64,000 bases of DNA from NCBI RefSeq assembly GCF_001507555.1, contig NZ_LQBO01000001.1, forward strand, positions 372,001 through 436,000. The letters are read 5' to 3'. The number at the start of each line of letters is the position of its first letter. Position 1 is the stretch's first letter. The notes beneath the pieces were generated by a model. It made no database searches, had not been told where the DNA came from, and saw only the letters and a list, made by a program, of their open reading frames with translations. Of this stretch, positions 42,319 through 51,899 are shown piece by piece. This stretch comes from Thiomicrospira sp. XS5. Lineage in GTDB: Bacteria > Pseudomonadota > Gammaproteobacteria > Thiomicrospirales > Thiomicrospiraceae. Both the position numbers and the translations under genes were made by a program.

Positions 42319-43599
42319 ATGATCAAGCGTACCCCTTTAGCCGGTGCCATTCTGATGGCCACGGCAGTGTCGGTTCAGGCCGCACCGAGTTCCTATACCC
42401 CAATTGCGTCCAATATCGGCTATGGTGATGCCTCCAACCCGAACACCCTTTACAGCCCATTGGCCAACCCGGCCAATAATGCGCTGACCGCGGCGGACAT
42501 GGAAGGCTCTCGTTTCGGTTTGGGTGCCACGGTTCAAATTCAAGCGGAATTCGACGGCCTCGAAGGTTCCAAGGACTTCCTGGATGACAAGATCAAACCC
42601 ATCCTGGATAAAGAAACTTATACCCCTCAAGATGCCATCGATCTTCAGAACCTGACCAATGAGTTTTTAACCAAATACAACCACGGTAATTTCAGCACCA
42701 TCGCTGGCGCCACCGTACCCTTAGTGGTCAAACACAGCTTTTTGGGCGGCGGCCTGTCCTTTGACTACACCCGTCAAGTCGGTGCTAAAGGTTATGTCAT
42801 CAAACAAAATGACGTCACCGCTTACGATAATGGCGGTAACCTAGCCATCTCCTCAGGTGATGCCGCTTTGGGTGTCGGCTACAAGCAACTGGATGAATTC
42901 GCCGTCAGTTACGGGTTTGATGTTTTGAAATCCGACAGCGGTGCCCTGTCACTGGGTATTACCGCCCGTTACTTAAGCTTAATGTCCAATGTCAAACTGG
43001 TGGACTTCAGCGAAATTGTCAACGACAACTTAGGCAGCAGTGATAAAGATGTCAACGATTACATCAAAGACATTGATTCCGGTTCCAGCGACAGTAACTT
43101 CACCGCAGATATTGGTCTTAACTGGACTGGGCAAAATTACATGGTCGGGGTGGTCGGGATGAACCTGACATCGCCTAAATTCGACATCAACAATAAATCC
43201 ACAACACAAACTTCAGCTGATTTCAGCAGTTACATCGATTCCAAATTCGAATTGAAGCCTCAATATCGTATCGGCGCGCAAATCTTCTCCCAAAACCGTA
43301 AATGGACCTTGGCCGGGAGCTACGATTTAAACAAAGCCAACGATTTGAATAATGAAGACACCCAATGGTGGACCACCAGTGTCAGCTACGCCACCAATGC
43401 CGCCTGGTATATCCCGGATGTCCGTTTGGGGCTGCGCGGCAATATGGTCGGCACCGAATACACTTACGGTACCGCTGGCTTGACCTTCGGCTTCCTGACA
43501 TTGGACGTGGCCACGACAACAACCGACTTCAGCGGCATTTCGGATAAACAGAAAGATGCCGGTGCCATGGCGTCGGTAGGCGTTGAATTCGATTTCTAA
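42319..43599 (+). CDS. TraF-like outer-membrane beta-barrel protein
   Basis: A 426-residue protein with a signal peptide (ILMATAVSVQAA), GGAG before the ATG, and a YxxxxNPA-like start (YSPLANPANNALT) typical of the conjugal-transfer-TraF-like or OMPP1-type barrel families. The rest is Gly/Asn/Asp-rich amphipathic strands ending VGVEFDF, a C-terminal aromatic barrel signature. Despite the family name nothing conjugative is nearby. The role is unknown, possibly transport or envelope structure. Confidence 0.75.
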   Translation: MIKRTPLAGAILMATAVSVQAAPSSYTPIASNIGYGDASNPNTLYSPLANPANNALTAADMEGSRFGLGATVQIQAEFDGLEGSKDFLDDKIKPILDKETYTPQDAIDLQNLTNEFLTKYNHGNFSTIAGATVPLVVKHSFLGGGLSFDYTRQVGAKGYVIKQNDVTAYDNGGNLAISSGDAALGVGYKQLDEFAVSYGFDVLKSDSGALSLGITARYLSLMSNVKLVDFSEIVNDNLGSSDKDVNDYIKDIDSGSSDSNFTADIGLNWTGQNYMVGVVGMNLTSPKFDINNKSTTQTSADFSSYIDSKFELKPQYRIGAQIFSQNRKWTLAGSYDLNKANDLNNEDTQWWTTSVSYATNAAWYIPDVRLGLRGNMVGTEYTYGTAGLTFGFLTLDVATTTTDFSGISDKQKDAGAMASVGVEFDF

Positions 43600-43624
43600 A
43601 CATATCGTTTATTAAGAAAGTCTG

Positions 43625-43658
43625 AACCCCTCTTCAAGATTCCCTTGAATGAGGGGTT
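43625..43658 (+). terminator. Rho-independent terminator after the TraF-like gene
   Basis: AACCCCTC pairs with GAGGGGTT, extended by TTCAAG/CTTGAA with a bulge, followed by a run of T. It lies between the two barrel genes and shows that the second has its own start downstream. Confidence 0.88.
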
Positions 43659-43693
43659 TTTTGTTTATAATGCTCGAAAACGGAGTCAGACAT

Positions 43694-44422
43694 ATGTTGA
43701 AGAAAACCCTACCCTTTCTGTTGGCGATTCCCTCGGTCGGATTCGCTTCCGGAGCCAAAATCGATTTTTTGAATTTCGACAGCCAAACACAATTTCAGGA
43801 CTTCGCTAAGGATTTGACCGGCGCTTTGTCGACCAAAACCCTCGAACCGGCCGAACCGCTTGGTTTACCGGGATTCGACATCGGCATTTCCTATAATATG
43901 TCCAATCTAAAAACCGATTCGATGGATTATGTCTCCAACAATGGTGGAAAAAGCATTCAAGCGATTACGCTTCATGCGGTCAAAGGACTGCCCTTTGATA
44001 TGAATTTCGGTTTGGATTATTCCCGGGCACTGGACAGTAATATCCAAGTTTGGGGGGCTAAACTCAGTTACGCTTTAATTGAAGGTGGTGCTTTATATCC
44101 GGCCGTCGGCATCAGTGCAAATTACACCCAAACCACCGGCATTGATGCCCTAACCTTCAACGGTTATGGCGCCGAAGTGGCTGTTTCCAAAGGGTTTGCC
44201 AACTTCACCCCTTATGCGTCTTTGGGCATGGTCACGGGGAACGTTAAAGCGCGGGAAGACAATACCGGTGCCGCCGGGCCGGACTTGCAAGACGAAACCG
44301 TCTCCATGCCGAAAGCCGCCATCGGGGTGAATATCAATCTGTTGGTGATGGATGTCTTGGTGGCCTTCAACCAAATCGGCGAAGTCTCCACCTATTCAAT
44401 AAAAGCCGGTTATCGTTTCTAA
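43694..44422 (+). CDS. Outer-membrane beta-barrel-like exported protein
   Basis: The start at 43694 is chosen because the upstream frame from 43649 lies in the preceding terminator and GGAG precedes the ATG. The 242-residue precursor has a short signal peptide (TLPFLLAIPSVGFAS) and Gly-rich beta strands (GIGYNMSN-like, GLDYSRALDSN, GAEVAVSKG), ending SIKAGYRF, a barrel-type C-terminus. No family is named with confidence. It may work with the preceding barrel protein. Confidence 0.7.
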   Translation: MLKKTLPFLLAIPSVGFASGAKIDFLNFDSQTQFQDFAKDLTGALSTKTLEPAEPLGLPGFDIGISYNMSNLKTDSMDYVSNNGGKSIQAITLHAVKGLPFDMNFGLDYSRALDSNIQVWGAKLSYALIEGGALYPAVGISANYTQTTGIDALTFNGYGAEVAVSKGFANFTPYASLGMVTGNVKAREDNTGAAGPDLQDETVSMPKAAIGVNINLLVMDVLVAFNQIGEVSTYSIKAGYRF

Positions 44423-44445
44423 CCAGAACACTCCATTGAATATGA

Positions 44446-44455
44446 CCAGGCCTGG
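44446..44455. repeat. CCAGGCCTGG palindrome between convergent genes
   Basis: Exact copy between the barrel gene (+) and engB (-), with flank gcgttttta on the right. It probably serves as the shared 3'-end signal. Confidence 0.8.
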
Positions 44456-44482
44456 GCGTTTTTAAGATTCAGACAATGAATA

Positions 44483-45115
44483 TTAAGACGATTCGGCCTT
44501 GGATTTCACCGGACGTTCGTATTCCATCCATTCGTCCAATTTCGACCAGACCTGATCCAACCCTTGACGTTTTAAAGACGAAAACAATTGGACCGTGGCA
44601 TGCGGATACTGTTCTTTCAATAATTGTTTGAATTTCAACAGACTGTTCTGTGCCGGGCCTTTTTTCAATTTATCGCTCTTGGTCAGCAATACGTGTACCG
44701 GCAGTTCCAACGACAGGGTCCAATCCAGCATCGTCAAATCGATTTCGGTCGGCGGCATGCGCGAATCCACCAATAAAATCAAACCTTTCAATGCATGGCG
44801 GGTTTCGATGTATTCCGACAAACTTTGTTCCCAAGCGCGTTTGGTGCGGACATTGACTTTGGCATAACCGTAACCGGGTAAATCCACCAGTTTGCGTTCG
44901 TCATCACACTGGAAAAAGTTGATGAGCTGCGTCCGCCCCGGCGTTTTACTGGTTTTGGCCAGGCCACGTTGTGATGTGATCACATTCAAAGCGCTGGATT
45001 TACCGGCATTGGAGCGACCAGCAAAAGCGACTTCATAACCGGTATCCTCCGGACAATGTGATAAATCCGGTGCCGATTTCAAATAAGTGGCTTTTTGGTA
45101 GAGAGGATGTTGCAT
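44483..45115 (-). CDS. engB: Ribosome biogenesis GTPase EngB (YihA/YsxC)
   Basis: A 210-residue GTPase with G1 GRSNAGKSS, G2 region KTPGRTQLIN, G3 DLPGYGYAKV and G4 TKSDKL. EngB is needed for 50S subunit assembly. Its place near polA and cytochrome c maturation genes matches the conserved polA-engB neighbourhood of gammaproteobacteria such as Pseudomonas (recalled). Confidence 0.95.
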   Translation of the reverse strand: MQHPLYQKATYLKSAPDLSHCPEDTGYEVAFAGRSNAGKSSALNVITSQRGLAKTSKTPGRTQLINFFQCDDERKLVDLPGYGYAKVNVRTKRAWEQSLSEYIETRHALKGLILLVDSRMPPTEIDLTMLDWTLSLELPVHVLLTKSDKLKKGPAQNSLLKFKQLLKEQYPHATVQLFSSLKRQGLDQVWSKLDEWMEYERPVKSKAESS

Positions 45116-45221
45116 AAAATTCGTTTATCCGTGCTGTTTTGCGTTCATTCTTTATCAATGGTTTGAATCGGTATATACTTTACAATCTTTTGTCTAACTG
45201 CATACAGAATAATTATTTATT

Positions 45222-47216
45222 ATGGCCGATTTATCAAGTAATTCCAGCCCTTCAAGGAAGAAGAACCCCGGGGTTTTCATTCAATTTTTAGGCTCCATGA
45301 ACCTGGCCGTCACCCTGCTGGTTATGTTAGCCATCGCGTCGGTCATCGGGACGGTTCTGCAACAAAACCAGGCCTTTCAGGACTACATCATCAAATTCGG
45401 TCCTTTCTGGACTCAGGTGTTCAATCAGCTCGGCCTGTTCCATGTTTACGGTGCCGCCTGGTTTATTTTGGTCCTGTTGTTCTTGTTGGTCTCGACCGCC
45501 GTTTGCGTCAGCCGTAACGGGCCTTCGTTCATTAAAGACATGAAGCAATACAGTGAAACGCTGTCGTTGAACGCCTATAAACACCAACCCCATAACCTCA
45601 CCTATACGCCGGAGCATTTTGACACCGAAACCGCCGAAGCCATCTTGAAAGAACAAGGTTTCAAAACCAAAATCCATCAACGCGACGACGGCGTCACCAT
45701 CGCCGGCCTAAAAGGCCAATGGAACCGTCTCGGCTACATTTTCACCCACGTTTCCATCATCATTATCTGTATCGGCGCCTTGTTCGACAGTAACTTGTTA
45801 TTGAAATACCGTGAACTGACCGGCCAATTGGCGCCGGAAACCCGTTCAGTTCCATTGAGTCAAATTCCGCAAAAATCCTGGGTTGGGCCGGAAAACTTCT
45901 CCTTCCGCGGCACCGTCAATATTGCCGAAGGCCAGAAATCGGACGTGCTTTTCTTACCCTATGAACGCGGTTTTCTGGTGCAAAAACTGCCTTTCAAACT
46001 GGAAGTGAAAGATTTCCGTATCGAATATTACGACACGGGTATGCCGAAATCCTTTGAATCGGATTTGATTCTCACCGCACCGGATTTGGATAAACCGATT
46101 GAAAAAACCATTTCCGTCAACCATCCGCTGTTTTATAAAAATTACGCCATTTATCAATCGTCATTCGGCGATGGCGGCAGTCTGTTAAATCTGGAAGTCC
46201 ATCCATTATTGGCGCCGGAAAACAAACCGTTGATTCTGGATACGGCCGTCGACAAAGTGGAACCGTTGAAAACGCCGATCGGCACTTTCCGAGTCGAATT
46301 GAACGATTTCAAGATGTTCAATATCGTCCCGGCCACCGAAGAAGAAAAAGCCAAAACCGGCAAGAAAATGCATAACAACGGTCCAAGTATCATTTTCAAA
46401 GTCCGTAACGATCAAGGAAAGGCTTGGGAATACGAAAATTACATGCAACCAAGCCTGCAGGATGACCGTTGGTTCTTTATGACCGGCATGCGCACCAGCC
46501 AGGCCGAGCCTTTCCGTTATCTATTTATTCCGGCCGATGAAAAACGCAGTAAAGAACGTTTCTTCAACTTCCTGGCGTTGATCAACAATAAAACCGAAAC
46601 CACCAAAGTATTGGAAAAGGCCTTCCCGAAACTGGACGGAATCGACGAACGCACCTATGAATTGCAAATTCGTCTGTTGAATCAGTTGATGGTGCTGTTC
46701 CGCCAAAAAGGCTTCAGCGGCATCACCCAATTCGTTCAGCAAAATGTGCCGGAAAAAGACCGGGAAAAAGTCGAAGAATATTACATCAACCAAACCAGCA
46801 TTGCTTTGCAAACCTTGTATCTGTCAATTCTGGAAAAGGAAAATGCCAAAGATCTGGCCGACATTTCCGATTTCAATAAACAGTGGTTTGAAGATGCCAT
46901 TACGGTCATCACCAGTTTGCCGAATTATGGTCCGCCGCTGTTTTTCGATTTGGCATCCTTTAAGCAAATCGAATCCACCGGTCTGCAAATCACCAAATCC
47001 CCTGGAAAAGATATCGTTTATTTCGGGAGTGCATTACTTATAATTGGGGTATTCTTTTTATTCTACGTTCGACAAAAACGGATTTGGTTGGTCTATTCGG
47101 AAACGGATAAAACACTGACCATTGCCGGAAAAGATACCAAAGAGCTGCCTGAAGTGGCTAAAGAATTTGAACACGTTGTACAGGCGGTACAATCTAAACT
47201 ACAGGTGAAATCATGA
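45222..47216 (+). CDS. resB: ResB-family cytochrome c biogenesis protein
   Basis: A 664-residue membrane protein with an N-terminal pair of helices (SMNLAVTLLVMLAIASVIGTVLQ and AAWFILVLLFLLVSTAVCVSR), a third near residue 170, a very large periplasmic domain and a final helix near 605 (VYFGSALLIIGVFFLFYV). This is the ResB/CcsB plan of system II cytochrome c maturation, where it works with CcsA to deliver heme to apocytochromes. It overlaps the ccsA start by 4 bp. Confidence 0.92.
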   Translation: MADLSSNSSPSRKKNPGVFIQFLGSMNLAVTLLVMLAIASVIGTVLQQNQAFQDYIIKFGPFWTQVFNQLGLFHVYGAAWFILVLLFLLVSTAVCVSRNGPSFIKDMKQYSETLSLNAYKHQPHNLTYTPEHFDTETAEAILKEQGFKTKIHQRDDGVTIAGLKGQWNRLGYIFTHVSIIIICIGALFDSNLLLKYRELTGQLAPETRSVPLSQIPQKSWVGPENFSFRGTVNIAEGQKSDVLFLPYERGFLVQKLPFKLEVKDFRIEYYDTGMPKSFESDLILTAPDLDKPIEKTISVNHPLFYKNYAIYQSSFGDGGSLLNLEVHPLLAPENKPLILDTAVDKVEPLKTPIGTFRVELNDFKMFNIVPATEEEKAKTGKKMHNNGPSIIFKVRNDQGKAWEYENYMQPSLQDDRWFFMTGMRTSQAEPFRYLFIPADEKRSKERFFNFLALINNKTETTKVLEKAFPKLDGIDERTYELQIRLLNQLMVLFRQKGFSGITQFVQQNVPEKDREKVEEYYINQTSIALQTLYLSILEKENAKDLADISDFNKQWFEDAITVITSLPNYGPPLFFDLASFKQIESTGLQITKSPGKDIVYFGSALLIIGVFFLFYVRQKRIWLVYSETDKTLTIAGKDTKELPEVAKEFEHVVQAVQSKLQVKS

Positions 47217-48388
47217 ATACTATGAATTCTTCCGTTAATATGGAAATCTCGAAGCGAACGGTTTCAATCAGCGATTGGATATGGGCCATCCTGGTCATTG
47301 GCGGGTCCTTTTATGCCTGGCAAGTCTTCGGGCAACTCATGGATAATTACGAAATCGGCATTTTGATCGGTTCCGCCATTGGCTTGATCGCTCTAGGGCG
47401 TTTCTGGCAAAGCGTTAAACCCCTGACCTACTCGGTCGCGGCCTTGAGCTTACTCGCGGTTTGGACTTACCAAACCCACGGCAATCAAATAGCCATTAAC
47501 GAACAGGCCTTCTTTTTGAAATTCCTGGTGTCCAGCCAATCCGCCATTATGTGGATGAGCGCCTTGTATGTTTTGGCCACCATCACTTATTTCCTGGCTC
47601 TGTTCTCCAAATCCGATTATGTCGGCAAAGTGGCGTCCTTCCTGGCTTGGGCCGGTTCCACTTTCGGTTTGGTCGGTATGATGGTTCGCTGGCGTGAATC
47701 CTATCTTATCAACCCGGACTACGGCCACATTCCGGTCAGCAGTCTGTATGAAGTCTTCATCCTGTTCGCAGTATTAACGACCTTGATTTACCTGTATTAC
47801 GAGCAAAAGATGCGCACTCGATCCATGGGCGGTTTCGTCATGCTGATCGTCAGTGCGTCCGTCGCTTTCCTGCTTTGGTACACCTTTGATCGTCAAGCCC
47901 ACGTGATTCAGCCATTGGTACCGGCCCTGAAAAGTTATTGGATGAAAATCCACGTACCGGCCAACTTCATCGGTTACGGCGCTTTCTCCATCGCAGCCAT
48001 GGTGGGTTTGGCTTATCTGTTGACCGATAACATCAAACAGAAAAACCCGGATTCGTCCTTCCTTAAAACCATGCCGAGCTTGGAAAAAATGGACGACCTG
48101 ATGTACAAAACCATTGCACTGGGCTTTGCCTTCTTCACCATCGCCACGGTTTTAGGCGCCATGTGGGCCGCAGAAGCCTGGGGCGGTTACTGGTCTTGGG
48201 ACCCGAAAGAAACCTGGGCGCTGATTGTTTGGCTAAACTATGCGGCCTGGTTGCACATTCGCATGTCAAAAGGCTGGCGCGGACGTCCAATGGCTTGGTG
48301 GGCTCTGGTCGGCTTGTTGGTCACCACCTTTGCTTTCTTGGGCGTGAATATGTTCTTGTCCGGTCTGCATTCTTACGGTGAACTGTAA
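47213..48388 (+). CDS. ccsA: Cytochrome c biogenesis heme-handling protein CcsA/ResC
   Basis: A 391-residue polytopic protein with eight hydrophobic segments. The tryptophan-rich WWD-type motif WGGYWSWDPKETWALIVW, which holds heme at the periplasmic face, is intact, with nearby conserved histidines (WLHIRM, GLHSYGEL). It starts on the ATGA overlap with resB and is followed directly by dsbA, giving one system II cytochrome c operon. Confidence 0.95.
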   Translation: MNTMNSSVNMEISKRTVSISDWIWAILVIGGSFYAWQVFGQLMDNYEIGILIGSAIGLIALGRFWQSVKPLTYSVAALSLLAVWTYQTHGNQIAINEQAFFLKFLVSSQSAIMWMSALYVLATITYFLALFSKSDYVGKVASFLAWAGSTFGLVGMMVRWRESYLINPDYGHIPVSSLYEVFILFAVLTTLIYLYYEQKMRTRSMGGFVMLIVSASVAFLLWYTFDRQAHVIQPLVPALKSYWMKIHVPANFIGYGAFSIAAMVGLAYLLTDNIKQKNPDSSFLKTMPSLEKMDDLMYKTIALGFAFFTIATVLGAMWAAEAWGGYWSWDPKETWALIVWLNYAAWLHIRMSKGWRGRPMAWWALVGLLVTTFAFLGVNMFLSGLHSYGEL

Positions 48389-48400
48389 ATGAGGTTTTTC

Positions 48401-49024
48401 ATGACAAAAGGATTCGTCACTTATGCTTTCTTCCTGTTTGCCCTGGCGTTTCAGCCAGTGCAAGCCAATACCGACATGGGCATTGTTGAAGGCGTTGAAT
48501 ACAAGAAAGTACCCAACCCGCAATCCATTGCACCGCATAAAAAATCCGTGGTGGAAGTCTTTTATTACGGCTGTTCGCATTGCTATAACCTGGAACCCAG
48601 CCTGCACAACTGGCTGGAAACCAAACCGAAAAACGTTCATTTCGAACGTATGCCGGCGGTGTTGAACAACCCGAATTGGGTCTTTATGGCCCGAGTGTAT
48701 TACACGGCAAAATTTCTCGGCATTGAAACGCAATTTCATAACCGCTATTTCGACGCCATCCAGCGCGATCGTAAACCGATTTTCAATGTTGATGCCTTGG
48801 CGAAATTTGTTGAACCGATGGGTGTGAAACCGGAGGACTACAAAAAAATGTTCAACAGTTTCCAAGTCAACAGTGCCATTGCCAAAGCTAAACAGAAAAC
48901 TCAGGACTACGGCATTGACGGTGTTCCGGCCGTTATCGTCAACGGAAAATACCTGACCGATGTGCCGATGGCGTCTTCCCGTGAAGGGCTATGGAAAGTG
49001 GTCAATACCCTCGTCAATAAGTAA
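48401..49024 (+). CDS. dsbA: DsbA-type periplasmic thiol:disulfide oxidoreductase
   Basis: The ATG at 48401 is preferred because GAGG lies 6 bp before it; an ATG at 48389 directly after the ccsA stop would add four residues. The 207-residue precursor has a signal peptide (ending FQPVQA-N). The thioredoxin-fold active site is CSHC (YYGCSHCYNLEP), with cis-proline in GVPAVIVNG. DsbA introduces disulfides into exported proteins; here it is cotranscribed with cytochrome c maturation genes, where cysteine redox control of CXXCH sites matters. Confidence 0.93.
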   Translation: MTKGFVTYAFFLFALAFQPVQANTDMGIVEGVEYKKVPNPQSIAPHKKSVVEVFYYGCSHCYNLEPSLHNWLETKPKNVHFERMPAVLNNPNWVFMARVYYTAKFLGIETQFHNRYFDAIQRDRKPIFNVDALAKFVEPMGVKPEDYKKMFNSFQVNSAIAKAKQKTQDYGIDGVPAVIVNGKYLTDVPMASSREGLWKVVNTLVNK

Positions 49025-49141
49025 CCTCTCCTCTTTTAGAATGCTCGTCATCGGGCATTCTGTCCCCCTCTCTTAGCTGAATTTTGCGCTTCATCCGTTT
49101 TTACGTTTATAATCGTTAAAAAACGAGTTATTCAGAAATCA

Positions 49142-49151
49142 CCAGGCCTGG
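49142..49151. repeat. CCAGGCCTGG palindrome upstream of the acetolactate synthase gene
   Basis: Exact copy in an inverted repeat (aaatcaccagg/cctggtgattt, 49136-49157) in the 160-bp gap between dsbA and the synthase. It may end dsbA transcription, but it lies only 27 bp before the next start codon. Confidence 0.85.
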
Positions 49152-49184
49152 TGATTTTTAACCATTTACAAAGCGGAACACACA

Positions 49185-50828
49185 ATGAAATCCTCCAAAC
49201 TCTTCGTACAATGTCTTGAAAACGAGCAAGTTGAATACGTATTCGGAATCCCCGGCGAAGAGAATATGGACATGATGGATGCCCTGCTGGACTCCAAAAT
49301 CCGTTTCATTACCTGCCGACATGAACAAGGTGCAGCCTTTATGGCAGACGTTTACGGCCGTTTGACCGGCAAGGCCGGTGTTTGCCTTTCCACCCTCGGC
49401 CCTGGTGCGACCAACCTGGTGACCGGCGTGGCGGACGCCAATATGGACAATTCCCCGGTCGTAGCCATTGCCGGTCAAGCCGCCACCACCCGATTGCACA
49501 AAGAATCGCATCAGGTCGTGGATTTGGTCAATCTATTCAAACCCATTACCAAATATGCGACACAAGTATTGGAACCGGAAATTCTGCCGGAAGTGGTTCG
49601 TAAAGCCTTTAAATTGGCGCAAGCGGAAAAACCGGGCGCGGCCTTTATCGATTTTCCGGAAAACGTCAGTGAGATGACCACGCCGGAAAAACCGCTGCCA
49701 GTCGTGGAATCACGCCTCAGCTTAGCGGATAACAAACTCATAGACAAAGCCGTGGCCATTATCCAAAAAGCCGATAAACCGATGATTTTGGTTGGCAACG
49801 GTGCCGTCCGCGCCAAAGCCACTTCTCAATTAGAAGACTTTTCCAATCATTATCAAATTCCTTTGGTGAATACCTTTATGGCCAAAGGTGCAGTGCCCCA
49901 CTACAAAAATCCCTTGTCGGTCGGCACCGCTGGATTGCAAAAAGGCGATTATGAAAACGGCGGGTTCGCGGAATCGGATTTGGTAATTTGTGTCGGATTT
50001 GACATGGTGGAATACCACCCACACCTCTGGAACCCGAACCGTGAGCACACCATCATCCACATTGACACCTATCCGGCCGAAGTCGATTACAGCTACATTC
50101 CGGATGTGGAACTGGTTGGGAACATCGGTCGAAACCTCAAGGCCTTGACCGAAAGGCTGCCAAAAAAAGAATCGGTTCCCACCCCGTTTCCATTGCGTGA
50201 ATCCATGATTCAAGAAATGAATCGCATGGGCGACAGCGATGCCTGGCCGATGAAACCACAAAAAATCATCTGGGATCTGCGAACCGCGATGAATAAAGAA
50301 GACATTGCCATTTGCGATGTCGGCGCCCATAAAATGTGGATGGCGCGGTTTTTCCGTTCCGAAGTGCCAAATACCTGCATTATCTCCAACGGGTTTGCCA
50401 GCATGGGGATTGCCATGCCGGGTGCCATTGGGGCCAAACTGGCTTTTCCGGAAAAAGCGATTGTCGCCGTCACCGGTGATGCCGGCTTTATGATGAACGC
50501 GCAAGAAATCGAAACCGCCCTGCGTTGTGAAACGCCAATTGTGGTGCTGATTTGGAACGACAGTCAATATGGCCTCATTAACTGGAAACAAAAACGCCGT
50601 TACGGCCGCCCGGCCTATATCGACTTTAAAAACCCGGATTTCGTCAAATACGCTGAATCCTTTGGTGCCACCGGTGTTCGAATAAACGCCGCCAATGAAT
50701 TGCTGCCGGCACTGAAAACCGCTTTAAACAACCATACGGTCACAATCATTGACTGCCCGGTGGATTATTCGGAAAACAGTCGTTTGACCGAATTGCTTGG
50801 CAATGTGATTTCGGAAATCGAATCTTGA
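49185..50828 (+). CDS. Acetolactate synthase large-subunit-like ThDP enzyme
   Basis: A 547-residue thiamine diphosphate enzyme. The catalytic glutamate lies in GIPGEENMDMMDAL, the RHEQGAAFMADVYGRLTG and GPGATNLVTGV blocks are typical of acetolactate synthases, and the ThDP/Mg motif is GDAGFMMNAQEIETA...WND. Its length and lack of an adjacent ilvN small subunit suggest the catabolic AlsS-like type, condensing two pyruvates to 2-acetolactate. No acetolactate decarboxylase is visible here. Other ThDP enzymes of the family (for example glyoxylate carboligase) are less likely. Confidence 0.88.
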   Translation: MKSSKLFVQCLENEQVEYVFGIPGEENMDMMDALLDSKIRFITCRHEQGAAFMADVYGRLTGKAGVCLSTLGPGATNLVTGVADANMDNSPVVAIAGQAATTRLHKESHQVVDLVNLFKPITKYATQVLEPEILPEVVRKAFKLAQAEKPGAAFIDFPENVSEMTTPEKPLPVVESRLSLADNKLIDKAVAIIQKADKPMILVGNGAVRAKATSQLEDFSNHYQIPLVNTFMAKGAVPHYKNPLSVGTAGLQKGDYENGGFAESDLVICVGFDMVEYHPHLWNPNREHTIIHIDTYPAEVDYSYIPDVELVGNIGRNLKALTERLPKKESVPTPFPLRESMIQEMNRMGDSDAWPMKPQKIIWDLRTAMNKEDIAICDVGAHKMWMARFFRSEVPNTCIISNGFASMGIAMPGAIGAKLAFPEKAIVAVTGDAGFMMNAQEIETALRCETPIVVLIWNDSQYGLINWKQKRRYGRPAYIDFKNPDFVKYAESFGATGVRINAANELLPALKTALNNHTVTIIDCPVDYSENSRLTELLGNVISEIES

Positions 50829-50920
50829 TGGCTGAAAAAATGCATAAGATTTTTTACTCATGAAAAATCCAGGACGAACGTCTATACTAGGATTTTCCTT
50901 TCCAGTATTGCGGATACTTT

Positions 50921-51259
50921 ATGATTTACATTAAATGCGATGCCCAAAACCAGATCCAAGACATCACCTTTTCAGAAACCGATGGTTACATTGAATCGAG
51001 TTTGTTTGACCCACAAGTCAAAGCCTTTCTGCAGAATTCTCAGAATGAAGAGTTGATAAAGGAAGTACTCAATAAACTCGATTTGGATATGGTTCGTGTC
51101 ATCGAGGATATGGTTGATCTGATGATTGAAAAACGCCTGATTCTGTTCACGGATCTCCCGCAACCGGTTCAGAACAAACTCTTGTTCAAACGTTCCTTAC
51201 GGGAGTCCCTCAACCCGGAAATCAGTCTGATCGACGACGAAGAAACCCTGAATTTCTAA
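50921..51259 (+). CDS. Small conserved protein (tryptophan synthase beta-like family)
   Basis: A 112-residue acidic, helical protein. The motif DMVRVIEDMVDLMIEKRLILFTDLPQPVQNKLLFKRSLRE matches short proteins of gammaproteobacteria misnamed tryptophan-synthase-beta-like; no catalytic residues of TrpB are present. Function unknown. It is followed 20 bp later by the convergent end of the nitroreductase gene. Confidence 0.65.
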   Translation: MIYIKCDAQNQIQDITFSETDGYIESSLFDPQVKAFLQNSQNEELIKEVLNKLDLDMVRVIEDMVDLMIEKRLILFTDLPQPVQNKLLFKRSLRESLNPEISLIDDEETLNF

Positions 51260-51279
51260 GGCATGACGTTTTGGCGTTT

Positions 51280-51846
51280 TCAATCCAGATACGTCGTCAC
51301 CTTTTCAATCGGTTTACGGCCGGTTTCCCCGACACAAGCCGGTTTCCCCATATACAAAGCCCCAATCAGCTCCACCTTATCAGAATCGATTTGTAAGGCT
51401 TTAAACGTCCTTTCATCCTGAATAATGGGCCCGGTACTCCACTGTACACCCAACCCCAATTCCCAGGCCGCCAATTGAAAATTTTGAATGGCACAGCTGC
51501 AAGCCGCGTAATCTTCTTTACGCATAATGGGATCAGAGCTTAAAACCTGCCCCACCAGAACGATTTTTGGAATGGCTCGGAATTTTAAAATGGCTTTATC
51601 ATAAATTGCGGTAAACGCATCGGTTTTTGGTTCAGCTCGCTTCATCGCACGACTGTCGGCATAAATATGCGCCAAACTCGCTTGTGTGTCGGGTCCTAAG
51701 ACCCAAAAACGCCAGGGTTCGGTGACTTTATGATTTGGGGCCCAAATCGCCGCTTCCAGGCATTGGTTGATCCATTCCGCTTTAATTGGGGCCGGTGTAA
51801 ACTGATAAACACTGCGGCGTGATTTAATTGTCTGTAAGATTGGCAT
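51280..51846 (-). CDS. Nitroreductase-family flavoprotein (YdjA-like)
   Basis: A 188-residue FMN-dependent oxidoreductase. The N-terminal FMN loop is IKSRRSVYQFTP, followed by AAIWAPNHKVTEPWRFWVLG, and the C-terminal GLGVQWSTG completes the family pattern. Short, single-domain members of YdjA type reduce nitroaromatics or quinones with NAD(P)H; the physiological substrate is unknown. It is divergent from oxyR across 281 bp that holds several DnaA-box-like sites. Confidence 0.85.
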   Translation of the reverse strand: MPILQTIKSRRSVYQFTPAPIKAEWINQCLEAAIWAPNHKVTEPWRFWVLGPDTQASLAHIYADSRAMKRAEPKTDAFTAIYDKAILKFRAIPKIVLVGQVLSSDPIMRKEDYAACSCAIQNFQLAAWELGLGVQWSTGPIIQDERTFKALQIDSDKVELIGALYMGKPACVGETGRKPIEKVTTYLD

Positions 51847-51899
51847 AGAATAACTCTTGAATAACTACGGTATGTGGACTTGGATAAACTGTAACAAAT

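Noticed and set aside
42319-43599. Conjugative element suggested by the TraF-like family name
   Set aside because: No relaxase, coupling protein, pilus genes or att-like repeats are nearby; the barrel family is found outside conjugation.
49038-49061. AGAATGC/GCATTCT hairpin after dsbA as an intrinsic terminator
   Set aside because: The stem is fair but no T run follows; the palindrome at 49142 is the better candidate.
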